This document shows positions 54,221 through 62,165 of a stretch of DNA of 64,000 nt, one piece after another. The notes below the pieces were generated by a model. That model was not told the DNA's origin, ran no database searches, and saw nothing but the letters and a program-made list of their open reading frames with translations. The stretch's first letter is position 1. Each line of letters opens with the position of its first letter. A program made the translations under genes and the position numbers. The stretch is from Autumnicola musiva. Its GTDB lineage: Bacteria > Bacteroidota > Bacteroidia > Flavobacteriales > Flavobacteriaceae. The stretch covers positions 124,001 to 188,000 of the forward strand of contig NZ_JAVRHK010000005.1 in NCBI RefSeq assembly GCF_031846585.1, written 5' to 3'.

Positions 54221-55591
54221 ATGAATCAACTGGACCGTCTCATTGCTGAATTTGCCTCCCTGGTATGGGGGCTACCTCTTGTAATTTTGCTAATTGGCGG
54301 CGGACTGTATTTATTAATTTCCTCAAGATTTCTACCTTTCCGTTACCTGGGACATTCGCTGGATTTGCTCCGCGGGAAATATGATGATCCAAATGCACCC
54401 GGTGAAATTAACCATTTCCAGGCCTTATCTACTGCGTTGTCTTCCACTGTGGGTATGGGAAATATTGCCGGAGTAGCAGTGGCTATCGCTTTAGGCGGGC
54501 CGGGTGCGGTATTCTGGCTTTGGATTAGTGCCATTGTAGGCATGTCTACAAAATTTTTTACCAACACCCTGGCCGTGATGTACCGCGGAAAAGACACTCA
54601 GGGAAATATCCAGGGCGGGGTGATGTACTTTATAGTGGAAGGCCTGGGAAAAGCATGGAAACCTCTGGCTGTATTTTTTGCTGTAGCAGGATTGGTGGGA
54701 GCCCTTCCGGTTTTTAACGTGAACCAGCTAACCCAGGCAATCAATACAATTTTACTGGAACCCCAGGGTGTTGAAACAGGTTTTACTACCAATTTAATTA
54801 TCGGGATAGTTTTAGTTATCATAACTTCCGCAGTGATCCTTGGCGGACTTTACCGCATTAGCCGAACGGTTTCAAAACTGGTACCGGCAATGGTGGCACT
54901 TTATTTCATTTCTGTACTCGCCATTCTATTCGTAAATATTGATGAACTGCCACGTTATCTGGGATTAATTTTTACCGATGCCTTTGCTGCTGAAAATTAC
55001 AAAGGTGAACCTTTGTTTGGCGGAATTGTAGGCGGATTGATGATATTGGGGATTAGAAGAGGAGCTTTTTCCAACGAAGCCGGAATAGGGACTGCAACAA
55101 TGGCCCATGGTGCCAGTAAAACTTCAGAGCCTATACGTGAAGGCCTTGTTGCTATGCTGGGACCGGCAATAGATACCCTTGTTATTTGTACATTAACGGC
55201 ACTCACTATTCTGGTTACCGGTGTATGGCAAAGCAGCGACGCCAATGGTGTTACTTTAACAGCCAAGGCTTTTGAAAATTCTATACCATATTTTGGAGAT
55301 TACCTTTTGCTCTTGTGTATTGCAGCCTTCAGCATTTCCTCCTTATTTTCATATTCTTACTACGGAACCAAATGTCTTAATTTTCTGATAGGCGCTGAGA
55401 GAAAACACTACTATAACTATTTCTATATTCTGAGTATTCTTATTGGTGCAACAACATCATTAAGCATGATGATTAATCTTATTGATGGTTTCTTTGCTCT
55501 TATGGCCATACCCACCATGATTTCTACCCTGATACTTGCACCGAGAGTTATGAAAGCAGCAAGAATTTATTTTAAGAAGCACCTTGATTAA
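54221..55591 (+). CDS. Sodium:alanine (AgcS) symporter family protein
   Basis: 456 residues with about 11 membrane helices. AgcS family blocks are TALSSTVGMGNIAGVAVAIA (residues about 69-88), PGAVFWLWISAIVGMSTKF and RRGAFSNEAGIGTATMAHGA. It imports alanine or glycine with sodium across the inner membrane; the exact amino acid is not certain. Isolated gene, converging with the Ppx/GppA gene (57 bp apart). Confidence 0.93.
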   Translation: MNQLDRLIAEFASLVWGLPLVILLIGGGLYLLISSRFLPFRYLGHSLDLLRGKYDDPNAPGEINHFQALSTALSSTVGMGNIAGVAVAIALGGPGAVFWLWISAIVGMSTKFFTNTLAVMYRGKDTQGNIQGGVMYFIVEGLGKAWKPLAVFFAVAGLVGALPVFNVNQLTQAINTILLEPQGVETGFTTNLIIGIVLVIITSAVILGGLYRISRTVSKLVPAMVALYFISVLAILFVNIDELPRYLGLIFTDAFAAENYKGEPLFGGIVGGLMILGIRRGAFSNEAGIGTATMAHGASKTSEPIREGLVAMLGPAIDTLVICTLTALTILVTGVWQSSDANGVTLTAKAFENSIPYFGDYLLLLCIAAFSISSLFSYSYYGTKCLNFLIGAERKHYYNYFYILSILIGATTSLSMMINLIDGFFALMAIPTMISTLILAPRVMKAARIYFKKHLD

Positions 55592-55648
55592 TTTGTGTTA
55601 TATTCAGCATTACGAAAATTAGGAGTATATCCGGTCATGTTGTGAAGA

Positions 55649-57232
55649 TTACTTCGAGTTTTCCATTACTGCAAAAATCTTTAGTTCTTTTCCTGTTAAT
55701 TTTTCCAATAAACTGGCTTTTCGTAAGCATCCCCAAATTTCCAGTTCAGGATCACTTTGAGTAGTGATAAGAAGATTAACAATTTCAGCCCCATTTTGTA
55801 TTTCCAGCTTTTGGACATTTTGATAGTGGCTTCTATCTAATCCATCGGCCACCCTTAGAAGTGCCGAAAGCTTTTTAACTTTTTTCCTAAGCTTCTTATC
55901 CAGATCTTTATACCATTTATGCTTTTTGCGGGGAGCAGACCGGCGGTGGTATCTGGCAACATTAGCCATTATATTGATTTCATCTTCTTTGAAACCCAGT
56001 AAATCTGAATTTCGAATAAGGTATAGCGCATGTTTATGATGCTTTCTATAAGAAATATAGTAACCAATATCATGCAATAAACTGGCATATTCTAGAAGCT
56101 CTCTGTCTGGTTCCTCTAATTTAAGCTCCTCCTTAAATTCATCAAAAAGCTGTAGAGCAAAATTTGAAACATGGCGGGAGTGTGCTTCAGGCCAGTTACA
56201 CTTCCGCAGCAATTCATAAACACTTCTACGGCGCGGATCCTGAAAACTACCAACAAGATCAAGATTAAGTTCTTCCTTTTTATTATTTATATAATTCAGA
56301 ATCATTCCTTCACGAAGGGCTGCTTCTGAAATTTTAAAGTTTTGGATATTAGATTTATCCACCAGCAACTTCAACAAAACCATCCCGGGGTTGATGATAT
56401 CCACCCTTTTCTCTTCCAGTTTTTTTTCCTTCAGACGTTGTTTTTTATCAAAATTGATAAAATCACCATACAAACTATTGAAATCTTCCGTATGAAACTC
56501 CAGTTCATTAAGGCTTCTGTTAGCCGTGAGAGAATTTCTTCCGGCTACCATGGCACCAACATTTTCCATTGTTCCTGAAGAGCCAATAATCGTTTTCACC
56601 TTATACTCCTTTAGCAACCTCAGTACTTCGGTAAGTTCTTCTTTAAAATGGTTCTGCAGCTTTTTTATTTCCTTCTTTTTAATAGGATCTGAACTTACAA
56701 AAGCTGCCGCCATCCTGGCAACCCCCAGTTTGAGACTATTGTAATATATAAATTCTTTACTGTTACCAATTATAAATTCAACGCTTCCCCCGCCAATATC
56801 CACCATCAAAACCATCTCTTCTCCTAAAACAATATTATGCCTTATGGCATAACCAATCATTTCAGCTTCCATTTTTCCTGAAATGGCACGTACTTTTATA
56901 CCTACTTCTTCTCCTGCTTCATGTATAAAATCCCCGCCATTTTCAGCCTCCCGTATGGCACTGGTTGCAAAAGCCAGTATATTCTCCACATTATGGCTGT
57001 CGCACAAAAATTTAATTCTTTTTAGCGCTTCTAATCCCCTATCCATGGCATCACGGCTAAGGTGGTCCTCCAACCCCTTTTCAGCAAGGCTCACCATCTC
57101 CTTAAGCTTATCTACAGTTCTAAAACTTCCATCCGGATATATGTCTACAAGAACGGCGTGAAAAGAATTGGTGCCAAGATCTATGGCTGCAATACGTTTT
57201 GTTGCCTGGTCATTAAGAGGAGCTTCACTCAT
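55649..57232 (-). CDS. Ppx/GppA exopolyphosphatase with C-terminal HD domain
   Basis: 527 residues. Residues about 10-305 are the Ppx/GppA ASKHA-type domain (AIDLGTNSFHAVLVDIYPDG, FATSAIREAENG, MVDIGGGSVEFIIG, IGSSGTMENVGAMVAG). Residues about 320-510 carry an HD-type phosphohydrolase domain (ASLLHDIGYYISYRKHHKHA, ARYHRRSAPRK). It hydrolyses polyphosphate or pppGpp; both activities are known in the family and cannot be separated from sequence. A single-gene unit; the upstream DUF3467 gene ends in a terminator (57303-57339). Confidence 0.92.
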   Translation of the reverse strand: MSEAPLNDQATKRIAAIDLGTNSFHAVLVDIYPDGSFRTVDKLKEMVSLAEKGLEDHLSRDAMDRGLEALKRIKFLCDSHNVENILAFATSAIREAENGGDFIHEAGEEVGIKVRAISGKMEAEMIGYAIRHNIVLGEEMVLMVDIGGGSVEFIIGNSKEFIYYNSLKLGVARMAAAFVSSDPIKKKEIKKLQNHFKEELTEVLRLLKEYKVKTIIGSSGTMENVGAMVAGRNSLTANRSLNELEFHTEDFNSLYGDFINFDKKQRLKEKKLEEKRVDIINPGMVLLKLLVDKSNIQNFKISEAALREGMILNYINNKKEELNLDLVGSFQDPRRRSVYELLRKCNWPEAHSRHVSNFALQLFDEFKEELKLEEPDRELLEYASLLHDIGYYISYRKHHKHALYLIRNSDLLGFKEDEINIMANVARYHRRSAPRKKHKWYKDLDKKLRKKVKKLSALLRVADGLDRSHYQNVQKLEIQNGAEIVNLLITTQSDPELEIWGCLRKASLLEKLTGKELKIFAVMENSK

Positions 57233-57302
57233 AGTCTTTAAAGTTATTTTTTTGGCACCTTTCCCTAAGGTAGCTAATTTGTTTTAATTGCTTCTTTGGC
57301 AA

Positions 57303-57339
57303 AACAAAAACCTCACAGGATCCATAGAAACTGTGAGGT
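57303..57339 (-). terminator. Terminator after the DUF3467 gene
   Basis: ACCTCACAG (57310-57318) / CTGTGAGGT (57331-57339), a perfect 9-bp stem followed on the minus strand by TTTTTGTTTTG. It lies 24 bp after the DUF3467 stop. Confidence 0.8.
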
Positions 57340-57362
57340 GTTATAAAATTTTTTCTTACCGA

Positions 57363-57677
57363 TCATGCCTGGCCGGTAGGGCCAAAATTTAACGGAAGGG
57401 GAGCTTTTTCGTAATCCCTGATTTCTCCGTGCGCCTTTTCAAAACGTTGAACATTATCTGCCAAAGCTTTCAGAAGTCTTTTCGCATGTTGTGGAGTTAG
57501 GATAATCCTGGATTTGACTTTATTCTTAGGTTTGCCCGGCATAATATTTACAAAATCAACTACAAATTCAGAAACCGAATGATTGATAATTGCAAGATTT
57601 GAATAAGTACCTTCAGCAACAGCCTCATCAAGTTCTATATTTATTTGTCCTTTTTTAGATTTTTTTTCTTCGCTCAT
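57363..57677 (-). CDS. DUF3467 family protein
   Basis: 104 residues from the chosen ATG at 57677; an ATG six codons upstream (57695) is also in frame. No signal peptide. The pattern INIELDEAVAEGTYSNLAII followed by NHSVSEFVVDFVNIMPGKPK and RIILTPQHAKRLLKALADN is the DUF3467 hallmark. The molecular role is unknown. It lies downstream of rpoC on the same strand but is separated by two terminators (57708-57775), so it is probably transcribed from its own promoter in that gap. Confidence 0.9.
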   Translation of the reverse strand: MSEEKKSKKGQINIELDEAVAEGTYSNLAIINHSVSEFVVDFVNIMPGKPKNKVKSRIILTPQHAKRLLKALADNVQRFEKAHGEIRDYEKAPLPLNFGPTGQA

Positions 57678-57707
57678 GATTCTCTGTTTTTTCAATTTTA
57701 AAGTTAC

Positions 57708-57732
57708 AAAAAATCCCGACTAAGGCCGGGAT
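57708..57732 (-). terminator. Second terminator downstream of rpoC
   Basis: ATCCCG (57713-57718) / CGGGAT (57727-57732), followed on the minus strand by a six-T run. Less stable than the hairpin at 57750. Confidence 0.55.
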
Positions 57733-57749
57733 CTCTTATATAGTAAAAG

Positions 57750-57775
57750 AATCAGGGGGCATATGCCCCCTGATT
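57750..57775 (-). terminator. rpoC terminator
   Basis: Perfect 26-bp palindrome with the core CAGGGGGCATATGCCCCCTG; on the minus strand it is followed by a T-rich tract (TCTTTT). It begins 7 bp after the rpoC stop. Confidence 0.8.
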
Positions 57776-57781
57776 TCAATA

Positions 57782-60700
57782 TTAATTATAATTAACTTCC
57801 TGCTTTTTCTCGAGCATCTGGTCAAATTCTTCTTTGGAACCAACAATAATGCTGTCGTACTCACGCATTCCGGTACCTGCAGGTATTTTATGACCTACAA
57901 TTACATTCTCCTTCAAGCCTTCAAGTTCATCTATCTTACCGCTAACCGCAGCTTCATTTAGTACTTTGGTTGTTTCCTGGAAGGAAGCAGCCGAGATAAA
58001 TGATTTGGTTTGAAGCGATGCCCTGGTAATACCCTGAAGAACCGGAGTTGCCGTAGCGGCAGTTACATCTCTTGCAGTAACAAGATTCTTGTCTTCCCTT
58101 TTAAGAATTGAGTTTTCATCTCTCAAATCTCTTGGACTTACAATTTGTCCTGCTTTCAGGTTTTCAGAATCACCTGCTTCTTCCACCACTTTCATACCGA
58201 AGATCTTATCATTCTCCTCGATGAAATCTGATTTATGAACAAGCTGGTTTTCAAGGAAAATAGTATCTCCCGGATCCTGGATCCTTACCTTACGCATCAT
58301 TTGACGTACTACAACCTCAAAGTGCTTATCGTTAATTTTCACACCCTGCAGCCTGTAAACTTCCTGAACTTCATTCACAAGGTACTGTTGTACAGCATTG
58401 GGCCCTTTAATGCTTAAAATATCCTCAGGAGTAATAGAACCGTCAGAAAGCGGCATACCTGCACGAACATAGTCATTTTCCTGAACAAGGATCTGGTTGG
58501 AAAGTTTCACAAGATACTTTTTAACCTCACCAAGTTTAGACTCTACAATGATCTCACGGTTACCACGCTTGATTTTTCCGAAGGAAACCACTCCGTCTAT
58601 CTCACTAACCACGGCAGGGTTAGATGGGTTACGGGCTTCAAACAGCTCGGTTACCCTTGGAAGACCACCGGTAATATCCCCAGCTTTGGAAGATTTACGC
58701 GGAATCTTTACAAGAATCTTACCTACACCAATTTTCTCCTCGTTGTCCACCATCAGGTGAGCTCCAACCGGAAGATTATAAGAACGGATCACTTCGTCTT
58801 TTTTACCTAAGATATGAAGCGTAGGAATAAGTTTTTTGTTTCTTGATTCAGAAATAACTTTTTCCTGGAATCCGGTTTGCTCATCAATTTCAACCTGATA
58901 AGTTACACCCTGCTCCACATTCTCATACTTAATCTTACCGGCAAATTCAGAAATAATTACACCGTTATATGGATCCCACTGGCAGATAACATCTCCTTCA
59001 GAAACATCAGCTCCGTCTTCAATAAAGATCTGAGAACCATAAGGAATGTTATTGTTGCTCAATACCACCCCGGTATTCTTATCCTTTATCTTAAGTTCAG
59101 CAGTACGGGAAATAACAATATCTGATGTACTTCCATCCGGTGCTTCGCCTTTAACTACTTTCAGGTCTTCAATTTCAGCAACACCATCTAGTTTTGCAAT
59201 CAATTTATTTTCTTCGGAAATGTTTCCGGCAATACCACCTACGTGGAAGGTACGCAAGGTTAACTGTGTACCAGGCTCCCCAATAGATTGGGCGGCCACA
59301 ACACCGACGGCCTCACCTCTTTGCACCAGTTTATTGGTGGAAAGGTTTCTACCGTAACAGTTCACACATATTCCTTTCTTTGCCTCACAGGTAAGCGGGG
59401 AACGAACTTCCACGCTTTCAATAGGCGCATCATTTATTTTCTTGACCGCATCCTCAGTGATTTCTTCTCCCGCATTAACTAATAATTCGTCAGTTGAAGG
59501 GTTACGAACATCATACAGGGAAATACGTCCTAAAATACGTTCTCCCAGTGATTCAACAATTTCTTCATTTTTCTTAAGTGCTTTTACTTCAACACCTCTC
59601 AAAGTTCCACAGTCCTCATCATTTACAATCACATCCTGGGAAACATCTACCAAACGACGGGTTAAGTAACCTGCATCGGCAGTTTTTAGTGCGGTATCGG
59701 CAAGACCTTTACGTGCACCGTGGGTAGAGATAAAGTACTCAAGAATTGAAAGCCCTTCCTTAAAGTTAGAAAGAATAGGATTTTCAATAATTTCACCACC
59801 ACCTGAACTTGATTTCTTAGGCTTGGCCATAAGTCCACGCATACCTGTTAACTGACGGATCTGCTCTTTAGAACCTCGGGCCCCGGAATCAAGCATCATA
59901 TATACGGAGTTAAATCCTTGCTTGTCTTCGCGGATTCGCTTCATTGCCAACTCAGTTAAACCTGCATTGGTAGATGTCCAGATATCAATTACCTGATTAT
60001 AACGCTCATTATTGGTAATAAGACCCATGTTATAGTTACCGATGATTCCTTCAACCTGCTCATTGGCTTCATCAATCATAGCTTGTTTCTCTTCAGGGAT
60101 AATAATATCACCCAGGCTGAAGGAAAGTCCGCCACGGAATGCAAATCCGTAACCAAGAGATTTGATCTTGTCAAGGAATTCAGAAGTTTCAGGAACACTG
60201 GTAATTTTAAGAATATTGCCAATTATATCCCTTAAAGACTTCTTGGTAAGTACTTCGTTAATATAACCCGCCTTTTCAGGAACAGTTTCATTAAACAATA
60301 CCCTACCAACTGTAGTTTCTATAATCTGGTAAACAAGCTCACCGGCATCATTAAAATCCCTGGCACGTATTTTAATACTGGCGTTCAGGTCTACTCTCTT
60401 CTGGTTATAAGCTATAATAACTTCTTCCGTAGAATAGAAAGTTAAACCTTCTCCCTGAACAGCTTCATCTTCGGTAGATTTTTTAAGCTTGGTCATGTAG
60501 TAAAGACCTAAAACCATATCCTGTGAAGGTACCGTAATTGGAGAACCATTTGCAGGATTAAGGATATTGTGGGAAGCAAGCATTAACATTTGCGCTTCCA
60601 GAATAGCCTCCGGCCCCAGCGGAAGGTGAACCGCCATCTGGTCACCATCAAAGTCGGCGTTAAATGCCGTACATGCCAGTGGGTGTAACTGAATAGCTTT

Positions 60701-62083
60701 ACCTTCAATAAGTTTTGGCTGGAATGCCTGAATACCTAAACGGTGAAGCGTAGGAGCACGGTTAAGTAATACCGGATGACCCTTAAGAACGTTCTCAAGA
60801 ATATCCCATACTACGGGCTCTTTTTTATCTATAATTTTTTTGGCAGATTTAACAGTTTTTACAATACCTCTTTCAATCAGTTTCCTGATCACGAAAGGCT
60901 TGTAAAGCTCTGCCGCCATATTCTTCGGAAGACCACACTCGAACATTTTTAATTCCGGGCCTACAACAATTACCGAACGTGCCGAATAATCTACACGTTT
61001 ACCAAGTAAGTTCTGACGGAAACGTCCCTGCTTACCTTTCAATGAATCTGAAAGGGATTTCAGAGGACGGTTAGAGTCAGTTTTTACTGCTGAAGATTTT
61101 CTGGTGTTATCAAACAATGAATCTACAGATTCCTGAAGCATACGTTTTTCGTTACGTAAAATCACTTCAGGAGCTTTAATCTCCATTAATCTCTTAAGAC
61201 GGTTGTTACGGATGATTACACGACGGTAAAGGTCATTTAAATCTGAAGTCGCAAAACGCCCACCATCAAGTGGTACAAGAGGACGCAATTCCGGCGGAAT
61301 TACCGGTATTACCTTCATGATCATCCATTCCGGATTGTTCTCGCGGTTTTTATTGGCATCACGAAGTGCCTCAACAACCTGAAGTCTTTTAAGAGCTTCA
61401 GTCTTTCGTTGTTTCGAGGTTTCATTGTTTGCTTTATGTCTTAATTCATAAGAAAGTTCATTAAGATCTATTCTTCTAAGAATTTCAATAAGACATTCAG
61501 CTCCCATTTTGGCGATAAACTTGGTAGGGTCATTATCGTCCAAATATTGATTCTCCTGAGGAAGACTATCAAGAACATTCAGATATTCTTCTTCAGTAAG
61601 GAAATCCATTTTCTTAAGATCATTTCCTTCTTCATCTTTGGCATTACCAGGCTGGATTACCACGTAACGTTCGTAGTAGATAATCATGTCTAATTTCTTA
61701 GACGGAAGGCCAAGTAAATAACCAATCTTATTAGGTAAAGAACGGAAATACCAGATATGTGCTACAGGAACTACCAAATTAATGTGTCCAACACGGTCTC
61801 TACGTACCTTCTTTTCTGTTACCTCTACCCCACAACGGTCACAAACAATACCTTTGTAGCGGATTCTCTTATACTTTCCACAGGCACACTCATAGTCCTT
61901 TACAGGACCAAAAATACGCTCACAGAACAAACCGTCACGCTCTGGTTTGTGCGTACGATAATTGATAGTTTCCGGCTTAAGAACTTCACCACGGGATTCC
62001 GCAAGGATAGACTCGGGGGAAGCTAAGCCGATAGAGATTTTGTCAAATCTCTGTACTGTATTTTTATCATTATTTCTAGCCAT
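57782..62083 (-). CDS. rpoC: DNA-directed RNA polymerase subunit beta'
   Basis: 1433 residues, as usual in Bacteroidota. N-terminal zinc site Cys66, 68, 81, 84 (CACGKYKRIRYKGIVCDRCG), the catalytic NADFDGDQMAVH motif near residue 475 and the second zinc cluster (CGTLRGVEV; CEAKKGICVNCYGRN). The trigger loop region and the C-terminal clamp parts (RVTELFEARNP) are intact. It lies 82 bp downstream of rpoB and ends in two terminators. Confidence 0.98.
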   Translation of the reverse strand: MARNNDKNTVQRFDKISIGLASPESILAESRGEVLKPETINYRTHKPERDGLFCERIFGPVKDYECACGKYKRIRYKGIVCDRCGVEVTEKKVRRDRVGHINLVVPVAHIWYFRSLPNKIGYLLGLPSKKLDMIIYYERYVVIQPGNAKDEEGNDLKKMDFLTEEEYLNVLDSLPQENQYLDDNDPTKFIAKMGAECLIEILRRIDLNELSYELRHKANNETSKQRKTEALKRLQVVEALRDANKNRENNPEWMIMKVIPVIPPELRPLVPLDGGRFATSDLNDLYRRVIIRNNRLKRLMEIKAPEVILRNEKRMLQESVDSLFDNTRKSSAVKTDSNRPLKSLSDSLKGKQGRFRQNLLGKRVDYSARSVIVVGPELKMFECGLPKNMAAELYKPFVIRKLIERGIVKTVKSAKKIIDKKEPVVWDILENVLKGHPVLLNRAPTLHRLGIQAFQPKLIEGKAIQLHPLACTAFNADFDGDQMAVHLPLGPEAILEAQMLMLASHNILNPANGSPITVPSQDMVLGLYYMTKLKKSTEDEAVQGEGLTFYSTEEVIIAYNQKRVDLNASIKIRARDFNDAGELVYQIIETTVGRVLFNETVPEKAGYINEVLTKKSLRDIIGNILKITSVPETSEFLDKIKSLGYGFAFRGGLSFSLGDIIIPEEKQAMIDEANEQVEGIIGNYNMGLITNNERYNQVIDIWTSTNAGLTELAMKRIREDKQGFNSVYMMLDSGARGSKEQIRQLTGMRGLMAKPKKSSSGGGEIIENPILSNFKEGLSILEYFISTHGARKGLADTALKTADAGYLTRRLVDVSQDVIVNDEDCGTLRGVEVKALKKNEEIVESLGERILGRISLYDVRNPSTDELLVNAGEEITEDAVKKINDAPIESVEVRSPLTCEAKKGICVNCYGRNLSTNKLVQRGEAVGVVAAQSIGEPGTQLTLRTFHVGGIAGNISEENKLIAKLDGVAEIEDLKVVKGEAPDGSTSDIVISRTAELKIKDKNTGVVLSNNNIPYGSQIFIEDGADVSEGDVICQWDPYNGVIISEFAGKIKYENVEQGVTYQVEIDEQTGFQEKVISESRNKKLIPTLHILGKKDEVIRSYNLPVGAHLMVDNEEKIGVGKILVKIPRKSSKAGDITGGLPRVTELFEARNPSNPAVVSEIDGVVSFGKIKRGNREIIVESKLGEVKKYLVKLSNQILVQENDYVRAGMPLSDGSITPEDILSIKGPNAVQQYLVNEVQEVYRLQGVKINDKHFEVVVRQMMRKVRIQDPGDTIFLENQLVHKSDFIEENDKIFGMKVVEEAGDSENLKAGQIVSPRDLRDENSILKREDKNLVTARDVTAATATPVLQGITRASLQTKSFISAASFQETTKVLNEAAVSGKIDELEGLKENVIVGHKIPAGTGMREYDSIIVGSKEEFDQMLEKKQEVNYN

Positions 62084-62126
62084 AATAAATGCTGCTATCT
62101 AATTATTGTGAAAAATCTGTTTTAAA

Positions 62127-62147
62127 GGGCTGCCTTTGAAGCAGCCC
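62127..62147 (-). promoter_or_regulatory. Hairpin in the rpoB-rpoC gap
   Basis: GGGCTGC / GCAGCCC, a perfect 7-bp stem with a 7-nt loop, followed on the minus strand by TTTAAAACAG. It sits in the 82-bp gap between rpoB and rpoC. It is short for a full terminator and could act as a partial attenuator or RNA-processing site. Confidence 0.4.
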
Positions 62148-62165
62148 ATATGCTAAAACAGTATA

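Noticed and set aside
58877..59482. Several plus-strand frames opposite rpoC
   Set aside because: Shadows of the highly conserved rpoC sequence; no independent evidence of coding.
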